From Phycisphaeraceae bacterium (lineage in GTDB: Bacteria; Planctomycetota; Phycisphaerae; Phycisphaerales; Phycisphaeraceae): 64,000 bases of DNA. Positions within the stretch are counted from its first letter, which is position 1. Each line of letters opens with the position of its first letter. A program made the translations under genes and the position numbers. Under the pieces are notes generated by a model. That model had not been told where the DNA came from. It saw only the letters and a list, made by a program, of their open reading frames with translations, and made no database searches. Positions 24,355 to 33,311 of this stretch are shown in pieces. The stretch covers positions 110,704 through 174,703 of the forward strand of contig JANQSF010000155.1 in assembly GCA_028284155.1 (NCBI GenBank), given 5' to 3'.

Positions 24355-25326
24355 ATGGCCAAGCCCATCAACATGCTCACCACGATCAAGGGCTCACTGC
24401 TCGACGGGTTCTATCCCAAGGGCTGGGACCTTCAGCGGATTGACGAATGCTGCGCGATGGGGTTGCAGGCTGTCAAGACCCCGGCCGAACACTGGCACGA
24501 CCAATTCAAGGCCATCCCGGTGACCAACGTCGACAGCATGGACACACGGATGGGCGACGCGATCGCCAACGAGATCGAACGGTCGCGCAAGCGCGGCAAG
24601 CCGCTGGCCCTCATCCTGCCCGTCGGCCCGATGGGCATGTACAAGCAGGTCGTCCGCAGGCTGAAGCGCAGCCGAACGAGCGCCGACCATGTCACGACGT
24701 TCAACATGGACGAATGGTCGGACAAGAAGGGCAACACGTTCCCCGGCGACCAGCCCGGCGGCTTCGAGCACGCGATGACCGAGGCGTTGTTCGGTCCGCT
24801 CGGCCGATACACCGTGCCCGAATCGCAGCGCAACTTTGCGACGAAGAAGAACCTGCCGACTTACGCGGACAAGATCGCGGCGATCAAAGCCGAGGGCGGC
24901 CGACTGGTGACGGTCTACGGCATCGGCAGAGCGTGCCACATCGCCTTCTGGGAACCGCAGATCGCCGCCGAATTCAAGGGCAAGAAGAAGAAAAAGTGGA
25001 AGAAGCAGACGCACCGCATCGGCCAATCGCTACACCCGTTGACCATCGAGCAGAACGCGCTGCACTCGTTTAACAGCCGAATGACCCTAATACCTTGTTA
25101 TGCGAACACGATCGGCCCCGGCCTGTTCCTCAAGAGCGACTTCTGCATCGGCGGCGCCGACGGCGCGTACCCGGATCGCGGCGCCATGTGGCAGGGCATG
25201 AGTGTGTGCGTCACGCTTCAGTACGGCCCCGACCCGTGGATCCCATCGAGTTGGATGCCAACGATGCCGGGCCGGCTCTTTTTCATGAAGCATCTGGGCG
25301 GGCCGTTGGAGCCGGCGGCTCACTGA
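24355..25326 (+). CDS. NagB-like (glucosamine-6-phosphate deaminase/isomerase family) protein with altered active site
   Basis: 323 residues, cytoplasmic. The family landmarks are recognisable: a phosphate-binding-type loop (LALILPVGPMGMYKQV, residues 84-99), FNMDEW at 116-121 (general-base Asp of the family), and GIGRACHIAFWEP at 189-201. In canonical enzymes the last motif is GxGxDGHIAFNEP; here the Asp is replaced by Ala and the Gly by Cys, while the His and Glu remain. The protein is longer than typical deaminases (about 260 residues), with a lysine-rich insert (KGKKKKKWKKQ). Deaminase activity is therefore uncertain; it may act on another amino-sugar or be non-catalytic. Confidence 0.8.
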   Translation: MAKPINMLTTIKGSLLDGFYPKGWDLQRIDECCAMGLQAVKTPAEHWHDQFKAIPVTNVDSMDTRMGDAIANEIERSRKRGKPLALILPVGPMGMYKQVVRRLKRSRTSADHVTTFNMDEWSDKKGNTFPGDQPGGFEHAMTEALFGPLGRYTVPESQRNFATKKNLPTYADKIAAIKAEGGRLVTVYGIGRACHIAFWEPQIAAEFKGKKKKKWKKQTHRIGQSLHPLTIEQNALHSFNSRMTLIPCYANTIGPGLFLKSDFCIGGADGAYPDRGAMWQGMSVCVTLQYGPDPWIPSSWMPTMPGRLFFMKHLGGPLEPAAH

Positions 25327-25720
25327 ATGTAAAGCTGGGTAAGCTTCGCCCCAGAACGGCCAGCCAGATCGACCAAAGCCAATTCTGCTGAGGCCGTCAC
25401 GCTATTCTGTGCCGCCTTTTCCCCTTGCATTAGACGTTCGGTGGAGATACGATTTGATTAATGGAGGCTCGCCCTTTTAAAGCTTTGACGTAAGAACGAG
25501 TCATGCCCTGTCAGTGGCGACGTTATTGAACGCGCGCCAATCGGGCCTTGTATGTTAAGTCTTGCCGTTCTTCGGTTAATCGGTGAACGCTGATGGCAAG
25601 TCAGACAGGTACGCCAGTTGTTTTCGTACCTGACATTGAAGAAGCGAATCGTGCATGCAGTAGGCCAAAGGTCATGCATGAGGAAGAAATGCACCTGTTA
25701 GCCGTTTTAGGAGAATCCAG
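25327..25720. other. 394-bp intergenic region, lower GC than its surroundings
   Basis: No convincing gene. It contains an 8-bp hairpin (CAGGTACG 25606-25613 / CGTACCTG 25625-25632) and AT-richer stretches likely to hold the promoter of the PEP-CTERM gene, whose AGGAG ribosome site is at 25709-25713. Confidence 0.5.
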
Positions 25721-27724
25721 ATGACGCTATCTCATCGAGTCTCGACCTTCGCCGCATCCCTCGTGGTTGCGGTTTTCATCGCCGGTTCGCACGCGGCCGT
25801 CATCAGTGTGACTGAAACGGGTAACCTTGAACCGGAGCGCAGCATCGTGGAAAACGGCGGCGCGGGTGTTTTCGATCCGGGTCATCCCGGAACCAATGTC
25901 GCAGATGGCTCGTTGTTTGGTGAGGATGTGGATGTCTTCACGGATCGGACGCACGAGCACAACGGCGCGGCGTTCGATGGCGGCGGTGCGCTGTCAACGT
26001 CTGGCGGCAACATCGTCCCGCTGCCCGCTTATCTGGTCGGCAATGAGTATGTGACGTTTGCCAACGACGGCCGAGACAACAACCCGTACAACTTCAATAT
26101 CAAGACCGATGTCAATTCAGATTTCTACTTGTTGCTCGACAACCGACTCAACGGCACGGCAGGCAACACCAGTAGTCCCAACACGACCGACCCCGACCTC
26201 GGCGGCAACCTTACCTGGGTGACCGCCGATGGCTGGCAGCGCGTGAACACAGGCATCTCACCTGGCGGTCAAGCCGATTACACGGGCGTCGACGAGGGTG
26301 GCAACGCCGTGGGCCCCGGACTAGGCCTCAACCAGTTTTACTCCGTCTATAAGCTCACCGGCACAGACGTCGATATCAAAGTTCAAGGCATCGGCGGCAG
26401 CAACAATTACTCAGTTGTGATCGCAGAGGCGGGGCCAACGCCCCCACCCCCGCCATTCACCGGTGCGCAGATCGATGTCGGTCCGAATGGGCAGCGAGTA
26501 GCAGCAGACTTCATCGGCGTGGGTGACCAGAATGCCAATACCAACGGAGTCGATATGTCCCTGCAAACAATCACCGTCGACGGGCAAGTCCTCACGATGG
26601 GCATGACAAGCGGCGGTGCGGGCAACTTGGACTGGCGCGACCGCGGCGACGGCACGGGCAGCGATTCGCTCGTCCCAGTCGGTGAGGACTTTGTCAAGAA
26701 CAATGCAGGCCACGTGAGCGTGCTCCTGGGCAATCTGCCCGCAGGCACCTACACGGCGACAAGCTATCACGTCGACCCAAACTTCACACAAAGTAACGAC
26801 ATCAGCGTCTTTGTCACCGACGCCGCCGGCCAGAACGTGCTGCAAGGCTCGACGGGCGACGCGGGCCAGGCTATCGGTGGTGTGAATGGTCTCACCAACA
26901 CCAACATCGGTAATAGTGCGGCCACATTTACGGTCGTCTCCAACGGTCGAGACCCCGTCATCGTGCGGTTCGACGGCACGCCATCGGCTGACAACGAGAC
27001 GCCGTTTAACGGCCTGACACTTCAACTTGACGCACCTGGCTCAGATTTCTTCAGGGGTGGTTTGGTTGACTACGCGATCATCGACTTCGGTGCCGGTAAT
27101 CATCGGCTCGACGTAGGTGCGAATCGGGTCAACAGCGCCGCGTCGACATCGGTGACCGCCTTTAACGGTGAACAATTCATGGTCAGCGTCGACAACGGCG
27201 GCAACAGCGGCAGTATCGACCTGCGTGACCGAGGCAACTCGACTAACGGCGGCGAGTTCCTCGTTCCCTTGGCTGAGGACCACTTCAAGAACAACGCAGG
27301 CTTTGTCAACGTGACTCTCGACGGTCTGCCGGCCGGTGAATACGAGGTGACGTCGATCCACGTCGATGCCGAGTTCAGCCAAAGTGAAGCGATCGACATC
27401 TTCGTCACAGACGCGATTGGCGCCAATGTCCTTCAGGGCGTGCAAGGCGACGCGTCCTTCCCCGGCGGCAACCCGGGCGGCAGCGGTGAGAACCTGTTGA
27501 ACACCGCGCTCATTCTTGATCACAGCGCGATCTTCACCGTCGTGTCTGACGGGATCAACCCTGTTTCGATCCTATTCGATGGCTCAGGCGCGAATGACAC
27601 GGAAGTGCCCGTGAGCGGCCTGGTCCTTCGCCGCCTCGAAGCGGGTGTCCCCGAGCCCGCCACGGCCACGCTTTCGCTGCTTGGCCTGGCCGGTCTGGCG
27701 ATGCGTCGACGTCGGCGTGCCTGA
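25721..27724 (+). CDS. PEP-CTERM protein with one FTDRTHE module and two WRDRG modules
   Basis: 667 residues; AGGAG lies seven bases before the ATG. After the signal peptide (LVVAVFIAGSHA) come three regions. Residues about 30-245 hold a module with GEDVDVFTDRTHEHNG, VTFANDGRD and FYLLLDNRLNG, shared with the next gene. Two copies of a module follow (about 247-440 and 450-640) marked by L-D-W/L-RDRG, EDFVKNNAG/EDHFKNNAG, LPAGxYxxTSxHVD, and VFVTDAxGxNVLQG. The end is the sorting signal VPEPATATLSLLGLAGLAM plus RRRRRA, recognised by exosortase (not in this window). Probably an extracellular or biofilm-matrix protein. The modules match no family I can name. Confidence 0.88.
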   Translation: MTLSHRVSTFAASLVVAVFIAGSHAAVISVTETGNLEPERSIVENGGAGVFDPGHPGTNVADGSLFGEDVDVFTDRTHEHNGAAFDGGGALSTSGGNIVPLPAYLVGNEYVTFANDGRDNNPYNFNIKTDVNSDFYLLLDNRLNGTAGNTSSPNTTDPDLGGNLTWVTADGWQRVNTGISPGGQADYTGVDEGGNAVGPGLGLNQFYSVYKLTGTDVDIKVQGIGGSNNYSVVIAEAGPTPPPPPFTGAQIDVGPNGQRVAADFIGVGDQNANTNGVDMSLQTITVDGQVLTMGMTSGGAGNLDWRDRGDGTGSDSLVPVGEDFVKNNAGHVSVLLGNLPAGTYTATSYHVDPNFTQSNDISVFVTDAAGQNVLQGSTGDAGQAIGGVNGLTNTNIGNSAATFTVVSNGRDPVIVRFDGTPSADNETPFNGLTLQLDAPGSDFFRGGLVDYAIIDFGAGNHRLDVGANRVNSAASTSVTAFNGEQFMVSVDNGGNSGSIDLRDRGNSTNGGEFLVPLAEDHFKNNAGFVNVTLDGLPAGEYEVTSIHVDAEFSQSEAIDIFVTDAIGANVLQGVQGDASFPGGNPGGSGENLLNTALILDHSAIFTVVSDGINPVSILFDGSGANDTEVPVSGLVLRRLEAGVPEPATATLSLLGLAGLAMRRRRRA

Positions 27725-28079
27725 TGCCGCGAGTCTGCGATTCGGCAGCCAAACGTATTCTTGATATTGCCCCTTCAAAGCCCCACGGCGCTCCGCCGTG
27801 GGACTTTTTGCATAGACAAACTGGACATCGGCGATCCTGCGTCGGATGTCACTGTCCCGTGCGCCGCAACATTGCAATTGACTCACCCATGTGATAAGCT
27901 CTCATCAGCGTCGGCGGGAATCCGCCCTTCGGGGCAGGAGAGATTAGAAAGACAACGTTCAGCGTTCGGCTGAACGGTCCAAAGTTTAAACCGCTGATTG
28001 CAGCGGAAAGAAACGGCGGCCGCATTCGCGATACGCGTTTCAGATTCAGGTCCAGATTCATACAACTCAGGAGTGTGTC
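27725..28079. other. 355-bp intergenic region with structured leader
   Basis: After the terminator (27781-27809) there is no gene. A loose promoter (TTGCAA, 17 bases, TAAGCT) lies near 27873-27901. The probable leader of the next gene can fold into small hairpins, GTTCAGC/GCTGAAC near 27957-27975 and CCGCTG/CAGCGG near 27991-28006. No known riboswitch class is recognised. Confidence 0.4.
27781..27809 (+). terminator. Intrinsic terminator after the first PEP-CTERM gene
   Basis: CCCACGGCG (27782-27790) and CGCCGTGGG (27794-27802) form a 9-bp stem with a three-base loop, followed by ACTTTTT. Confidence 0.85.
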
Positions 28080-30107
28080 ATGAGAGCGCTTTCAATCGTC
28101 GCCCTGACCCTGGCAGCGGTGATCGGTCTGTTAGCTACATCCAGCCACGCGGCGCTGGTCGCCTATTACCCGCTTGACGGGAACGCCAACGACGCGTCCG
28201 GCAACGGGCTGCACGGAACACCGGAGAACGGCACATCCTTTGGCGCGAACGTCCCCGCGGCAATAGGCGGCGGGATGTCGGCCGGCTTTGACGGGGCAGA
28301 CGACTTCATCGACCTGGGCAACCCCGGCGCGCTGAACTTCGGAACGAATGACTGGACGGTGTCCGGCTGGATCAACGCCACTGAACCGGCGAACAACAAC
28401 CGTGGCACGCTATTCAGTAACGGCGGTGATGGCGGCGGTGGCATCCGATACACGCTGACGCAGAACGAGGCGAACAACGGTTCCATCCGGTTGATTACCG
28501 ACGACAACTCTGACAAGCACCAGCGAACCAGTTCAACCATCACGAACAATGACGGCTGGCATCACATCGTCGGCGTGCGTCGTGGCAACACGACCGAGAT
28601 TTGGGTCAACGGCGTGTTGGAAGATTCGGGCGGTGTAGCGGCTGGGTATGACCTGTCCGGCACATCACAACAGAACGCGCATATCGGCGCGGCCCGCCAA
28701 CAGAGCGGCGGCGGGTTGATCAAACAATTGGATGGCCGTGTCGATGACGTGGGCATCTGGAATAGCGCCCTGCCTGGTTCATCGATTGCCGGCTTGGCAG
28801 ACGGCACGTTCACGCCGTTGACCGCCCCGCTGGTCGGACCGCCCACCCCCACTTCGTCACAGGGCGGGTTTACATTCAATCAGTTCGACGCCTCGAGTGG
28901 CAATGGATCGGTCGCGATCTTCCACCAAGGTATTCTGTTCAGCGGTCCGCTCGGCACGCCGACGGTGACGCAACTCGATCCGGCGCCGGGCGGCCCCGTA
29001 CCGGCAACAGCGGTCGGCCACATCACCACAGGTGTCGAGCCCCAACCCGGCGGCAACGGGCCACACGTCGGTTACAGCGGCAGTGTCATCGTGCAGGGGC
29101 ACATCAGGGACGACCTCGACCCCAACACGGCGACGAGTGACCCTGGTGTTACGAACATCTATGAGATCACAGTGCCCCTGACCATGGTAACGGGCGCGCC
29201 GCATAACTATGTCTTCAACACGTTTGACGACAACGGCGCGGGGAATGATGTCGACAACAACCTGACACACCGCGGTTGGGTCGGTGACCCCGGCGACGCG
29301 CACCGCCATACCGGACAATCAAATGACTATGACCCCGGCGCGGATGAATTCACGGCGTCCGCAAGCTTCAACCTGGGCGGAAACGCGTCGAGTGACGATC
29401 TTGGCTTCTCGGCCGGCGTCGGTTCCGCCGCACCGAGTCCCGGCGCACTCTTTGTCGATGACATTCATGTCCGCGGCATCTTGGCGTCTGCCGTGCAGAA
29501 CGCGGTCTTCGTCGGTTCGAGGCAGACTGCCCTCGGTCCGGTGATCAACTCTGTGATGCTGAGTGGAAGTGGCTTGGCGCCGGAAGGCGCGGTCGTTGAG
29601 AATGGTTTGTTCGGTGAAGACGCGTTGATGTTCACGGATCGCACCCACGAATGGAATTCGAATAGCGGCGACCCGACCATTGCAGAACTCGGCTTGGACG
29701 GTGCCGACTACATCCGTTTCGCGAATGACGACCGCAGCCCGGGCGACCTGATGGCGGTCATTGGATTGGAACCGGGACCGAAAGACCTGTATCTGCTCAT
29801 CGACTCGCGGATTAACGACAACAACGTTGCCAATATTCTCAACGGTCATCCATTCGCCGATTCCGGGATCCTGATCGGCGCGGATGAAAGCGGCGACGGA
29901 GACATTGACCAAACTTCACGCCTGTTTGTGCTCGCTGGTTTTGAAGACGTGTTCATCGAACTCGGGCCGCAGGGCCAAGGCGGCACGAACAATTACGGAT
30001 TCATCGCCGTCTCACAACCGCTGGCTCCCGTCCCCGAGCCCGCCACGGCCACGCTGTCGCTGCTCGGCCTGGCCGGTCTGGCGATGCGTCGACGTCGGCG
30101 TGCCTGA
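28080..30107 (+). CDS. PEP-CTERM protein with LamG-like lectin domain and FTDRTHE module
   Basis: 675 residues; CAGGAGT precedes the ATG. Signal peptide (LTLAAVIGLLATSSHA), then a LamG/concanavalin A-like domain at about 22-240 (LVAYYPLDGNANDASGNGLH, GFDGADDFIDLG, WTVSGWIN, GWHHIVGVR, LDGRVDDVGIWN). A middle beta-rich region (about 255-470) is of unknown family. Residues about 485-645 are the module shared with the previous protein (FGEDALMFTDRTHEWN, IRFANDDRSPGDL, LYLLIDSRIND, GPQGQGGTNNYGFIAV). The C-terminus is the PEP-CTERM signal PEPATATLSLLGLAGLAM with an arginine tail, nearly identical in DNA to that of the previous gene. A role in binding surface glycans is likely but not shown. Confidence 0.9.
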   Translation: MRALSIVALTLAAVIGLLATSSHAALVAYYPLDGNANDASGNGLHGTPENGTSFGANVPAAIGGGMSAGFDGADDFIDLGNPGALNFGTNDWTVSGWINATEPANNNRGTLFSNGGDGGGGIRYTLTQNEANNGSIRLITDDNSDKHQRTSSTITNNDGWHHIVGVRRGNTTEIWVNGVLEDSGGVAAGYDLSGTSQQNAHIGAARQQSGGGLIKQLDGRVDDVGIWNSALPGSSIAGLADGTFTPLTAPLVGPPTPTSSQGGFTFNQFDASSGNGSVAIFHQGILFSGPLGTPTVTQLDPAPGGPVPATAVGHITTGVEPQPGGNGPHVGYSGSVIVQGHIRDDLDPNTATSDPGVTNIYEITVPLTMVTGAPHNYVFNTFDDNGAGNDVDNNLTHRGWVGDPGDAHRHTGQSNDYDPGADEFTASASFNLGGNASSDDLGFSAGVGSAAPSPGALFVDDIHVRGILASAVQNAVFVGSRQTALGPVINSVMLSGSGLAPEGAVVENGLFGEDALMFTDRTHEWNSNSGDPTIAELGLDGADYIRFANDDRSPGDLMAVIGLEPGPKDLYLLIDSRINDNNVANILNGHPFADSGILIGADESGDGDIDQTSRLFVLAGFEDVFIELGPQGQGGTNNYGFIAVSQPLAPVPEPATATLSLLGLAGLAMRRRRRA

Positions 30108-30160
30108 AACCTTTCGCCGACGGCGCGTCAGGCCGACAACTTGCTCCCACCGATACTTCA

Positions 30161-30192
30161 AAGCCCCGCGACGACACGTCGTGGGGCTTTTC
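30161..30192 (+). terminator. Intrinsic terminator after the second PEP-CTERM gene
   Basis: AAGCCCCGCGACG pairs with CGTCGTGGGGCTT around ACA (one G-T wobble), followed by TTTT. Confidence 0.82.
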
Positions 30193-30406
30193 GAAGGGAC
30201 AGTCAGTGCACTAGCGGCCATCCCAATGTACATCGGCATCCAGCGGTGAAACAGGGATTCCCCTTGTCTATCCGTCAAACTCCGCCTGTCCCGACGCCAA
30301 TTGCCCCTTGAATCGCGTCGGCCGATTCGTTAGGCTCTTCGTTGTGGGCACAACCGTCCCGCGAGAAAGAACACCAAAACCCATTCCTCGATTCCGGAGT
30401 CGAATG

Positions 30407-31810
30407 ATGCGCTTGATCGCCAGCAACGCGAAATCTTTGTGTCTGCTTCTTGTCTTGGGTCTTGTCACAACCACAGCCGACGCGGCGCTGACGGACTACG
30501 CGTTTATCGATATCGAACCCAGCAGCGGTCAGACGGAACCGGGCACGATCGGACTCGCCGCGAACGGTGCACCGGCCAACAACGCCGGCGGCACGTCGTT
30601 CGGCCCGACGGTGTTGACCGCGACGGGCGGCGACATGTTCAGCTTTGCAATCGACAGCGTCGACTGGCGTGACCGCGGCAACCCACCGGCAACACCCTTG
30701 AACCAACTCGGGGAAGACTTCGTCAAAGACAACAGCGGCATGATCGAGGTGACGCTGGGCAGTATCCCTGCCGGCGTTTACACCGTGACCAGCTACCACC
30801 TCGACGCGACGAACAGTCAGACCGAACTGATCAATGTCGCGATCACCGACGCCAACGGGACGAACCCGGCGATGGAACTCGACCGACTGACCCGCGCCGC
30901 CGGACGGGCGCACGTCGACATCGGCGACAACACCAACGAATTGGTCGGCCGACTCGTGCGCGGCACGTCGGCGCAGTTCACGTTCGAGTCCAACGGCACG
31001 GACGACGTGGTCCTGGCGTTCGACGGCAGCGCGGGCTACCGCAGCGAAACACCGCTGAACGGCCTGAACATCCAGGCCGGCACACGCGACGACCTGGTGA
31101 CCGGGCCGTTCACGCCGTACGTTTTGATCGATGTCGGACCATCGGGGCAGGACGTCGAGACCGGGGCGCAGGCCGTCACCAACGACTCGGGTAATTCGTT
31201 CACGACCAACATTGTGTCTGACAACGGCGACCCGCTGACGATCACGATCGACAATGTCGACATGGGTGGTGTGGCCCAAGGCGTGCTGGGCTGGCAGGAC
31301 CGCGGGAATTCGCCGAACGCCGGGACGCTGATCGACCTGGCGGAGGAGCACGTGCTAGCCAGCGCCGGCGCGATGCGCGTCACACTGGACGGCCTGCCCG
31401 CCGACACGTACTTCTTTCAGCCATTCTTCATCGACGCGAACAACGGCCAGGCGCAATTGATCGACGTGTTCGTCACCGACGCATTCGGCACGCTTGTTCA
31501 ACAGAGCGATGTCGGCCTATCCGACACACGGGCGGGCGACTACAACCTCGACGACCTGTCGACGGCCTCGATCGAACAGTTCGACGCGCGGTTCCTGGTC
31601 ACGTCGGACGGTGTCAACCCGGTCGTCCTGCACTTCGCGGCGAGCATGGACGTCGGCGATGACGACGACATCGTGCTGGCTGGGCTGCGCATCGAGTCCG
31701 TACCGGCGCAGGGCGGTGGTGCGGACGGGGCCGTGCCGGAACCGGCGACGGCCACGCTGGCGTTGATCGGGCTGGCGGGGTTGGCGGTGCGTCGGCGACG
31801 ACGGGCTTGA
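30407..31810 (+). CDS. PEP-CTERM protein composed of two WRDRG modules
   Basis: 467 residues from the second of two adjacent ATGs (30404 and 30407); GGAG at 30396-30399 is seven bases from the second. Signal peptide (LCLLLVLGLVTTTADA). The protein is two tandem modules: about 27-215 (YAFIDIEPSSGQTEPG, VDWRDRGNPP, EDFVKDNSGMIEVTLGSIPA, TSYHLD, AITDANG) and about 225-425 (YVLIDVGPSGQDVETG, LGWQDRGNSP, EEHVLASAGAMRVTLDGLPA, VFVTDAFG). The ending is PEPATATLALIGLAGLAV plus RRRRRA. The same module occurs twice in the 25721-27724 protein. Extracellular and structural is the best guess. Confidence 0.88.
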   Translation: MRLIASNAKSLCLLLVLGLVTTTADAALTDYAFIDIEPSSGQTEPGTIGLAANGAPANNAGGTSFGPTVLTATGGDMFSFAIDSVDWRDRGNPPATPLNQLGEDFVKDNSGMIEVTLGSIPAGVYTVTSYHLDATNSQTELINVAITDANGTNPAMELDRLTRAAGRAHVDIGDNTNELVGRLVRGTSAQFTFESNGTDDVVLAFDGSAGYRSETPLNGLNIQAGTRDDLVTGPFTPYVLIDVGPSGQDVETGAQAVTNDSGNSFTTNIVSDNGDPLTITIDNVDMGGVAQGVLGWQDRGNSPNAGTLIDLAEEHVLASAGAMRVTLDGLPADTYFFQPFFIDANNGQAQLIDVFVTDAFGTLVQQSDVGLSDTRAGDYNLDDLSTASIEQFDARFLVTSDGVNPVVLHFAASMDVGDDDDIVLAGLRIESVPAQGGGADGAVPEPATATLALIGLAGLAVRRRRRA

Positions 31811-31843
31811 TGGTGACCCGATCACTTTCGACATGAAAACAAA

Positions 31844-31884
31844 AAAGGACGCGCCCAATGCGATTGGGCGCGTCCTTTGTTTTG
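31844..31884. terminator. Bidirectional terminator between PEP-CTERM gene and ATP sulfurylase
   Basis: A 16-bp perfect stem (31844-31859 with 31863-31878; CGCGCCC core) has an A-run on the left and GTTTTGCTTT on the right, suiting both converging transcripts. Confidence 0.88.
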
Positions 31885-31932
31885 CTTTGAGTCTTGGGTC
31901 GTAGTGCGCGACGCGCTAAGCCGCAAGCGGCT

Positions 31933-33177
31933 TCAGGACTTCATGGCCTCGGCGAGGATGGCGCTGGTGCTGGGGCGCATGATCCGCGGGTCGACCTGCT
32001 CGCCGCGTTGCAGCGTCGCGCGGACTTCCTTGCCCGAAATGAAGACCGGCTTCTCGCCGTCGTGGTTGCTCATCAGATCGACTCGGCCGATCGACTCGTA
32101 GTACGCTGCGAAACCGACCTTGACCGGGTCGATCAACAACTCGCCGTTGAGGTTGTCGAAGATCTCGTGCGCGTCGAAGTCGCCCCAGATGGCCGAGCCG
32201 TCGGCGTACGGCGCGTCGGCATGCTTGCGGCCGATGATGATGTGGGTGAAGCCCATGTTCTGGCGGTAGATCGCGTGCATCACGGCCTCGCTCGGCCCAC
32301 CGTAGAACATCTTGATATCCAGGCCGAGCAACAACACACGGTCGGGTACGCTGCCACCGACCTTTGACCATAACTCGGCGTCGCTGTCGCCGTCGCCCAT
32401 CTCGCCATCGTCGATGAGTTTCTCATACGTCTCCATACGGATCACCGCTGACACATCGTCGCCTTTGGTCTCACCCAGCAGCGGGTTGAGCACGGCGCCG
32501 GCGTTTTTGCCGTCGCGCAGCAATGTTTCAAGGCCGTACACCAGCGCGTATTCGTGCGCTCGGTGCAGCGGGTTGCGCGTCTGGAAGGCGACGACCGCGT
32601 CCCAGCCCTTGCCGTTGATGAGCTGCCGCGTCTGCGCGGGGCTTTGGATGTGGTCGCCGAACTCGGCGTGGCGATCGACCTTGATCACGTCCACCGTGCC
32701 GCCCAGCAGGTGCGTCTTGTCCGCATCGCCCTTGAGCACCATGTCGGCCCCGGGGTGGTCCGTTCGCTCAGTGCGGTAAACGCTCTTGATGTAACGCGGC
32801 TTGTCCCACGCGAACACGCTCTGCACGTCGAGCGTGCCGACGACGTCGCCGGCCTCGCTCACCAGCGCGACCGTGTCGCCCGCATTGACCTGCCCAGCCA
32901 ACTCGGCTGTCACCGGCAACGAAAGCGGGATCGTCCACGCCAGTTTCTTCCCGTTCACTTCAACGACCTGCTCATCGAGCACGCGGTTGTACACGTCCTC
33001 GGTCATCGGCCCCTGCATCGGGCTGAGCGTGCCGTCCGCCCAGCGGTAGACGGTCGACAGGTCGGCGTTGCTGACGGGCACTTTGGTCAGGCCCGCCGCC
33101 TTGGCTTGCAGGGCGTCGGCGTCGGCCGAGAAGCGGTTGACGAGCGTGCCACCGTGGGGGGCGATCAGATCGGCCAT
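31933..33177 (-). CDS. sat: Sulfate adenylyltransferase (ATP sulfurylase)
   Basis: 414 residues, cytoplasmic; makes APS from ATP and sulfate, the first step of sulfate activation. The start at 33177 has GAGGAGG six bases upstream. Core motifs: QTRNPLHRAHE at 199-209 (the HxxH nucleotide-binding motif), GGPSEAVMHAIYRQNMG near 293-309, GRKHADAPY at 316-324 (GRDHAG in many assimilatory enzymes), and SGKEVRATLQRGE near the end. The GRKHAD form and the surrounding IWGDFDAHEIF resemble a subgroup known also from sulfate-metabolising anaerobes, but I cannot decide a dissimilatory role. No APS kinase or reductase gene is adjacent. Confidence 0.93.
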   Translation of the reverse strand: MADLIAPHGGTLVNRFSADADALQAKAAGLTKVPVSNADLSTVYRWADGTLSPMQGPMTEDVYNRVLDEQVVEVNGKKLAWTIPLSLPVTAELAGQVNAGDTVALVSEAGDVVGTLDVQSVFAWDKPRYIKSVYRTERTDHPGADMVLKGDADKTHLLGGTVDVIKVDRHAEFGDHIQSPAQTRQLINGKGWDAVVAFQTRNPLHRAHEYALVYGLETLLRDGKNAGAVLNPLLGETKGDDVSAVIRMETYEKLIDDGEMGDGDSDAELWSKVGGSVPDRVLLLGLDIKMFYGGPSEAVMHAIYRQNMGFTHIIIGRKHADAPYADGSAIWGDFDAHEIFDNLNGELLIDPVKVGFAAYYESIGRVDLMSNHDGEKPVFISGKEVRATLQRGEQVDPRIMRPSTSAILAEAMKS

Positions 33178-33278
33178 GGCCGGCCTCCTCAATGCAAAAA
33201 GTTGAACGGGGTGAGCCAAATGCGAGGCCGATCGTAGGAACTGGCTGGAATCACGGCAATACGAGGCCGACCTGCTGC

Positions 33279-33284
33279 TACACT
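33279..33284 (+). promoter_or_regulatory. Candidate -10 box (TACACT)
   Basis: CTACACT lies 27 bases before the ATG of the thioredoxin-like gene at 33312, in the divergent gap with sat. No clear -35 is seen. Confidence 0.35.
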
Positions 33285-33311
33285 CCTCCAACCCCTGACA
33301 CGAGCATCCAC

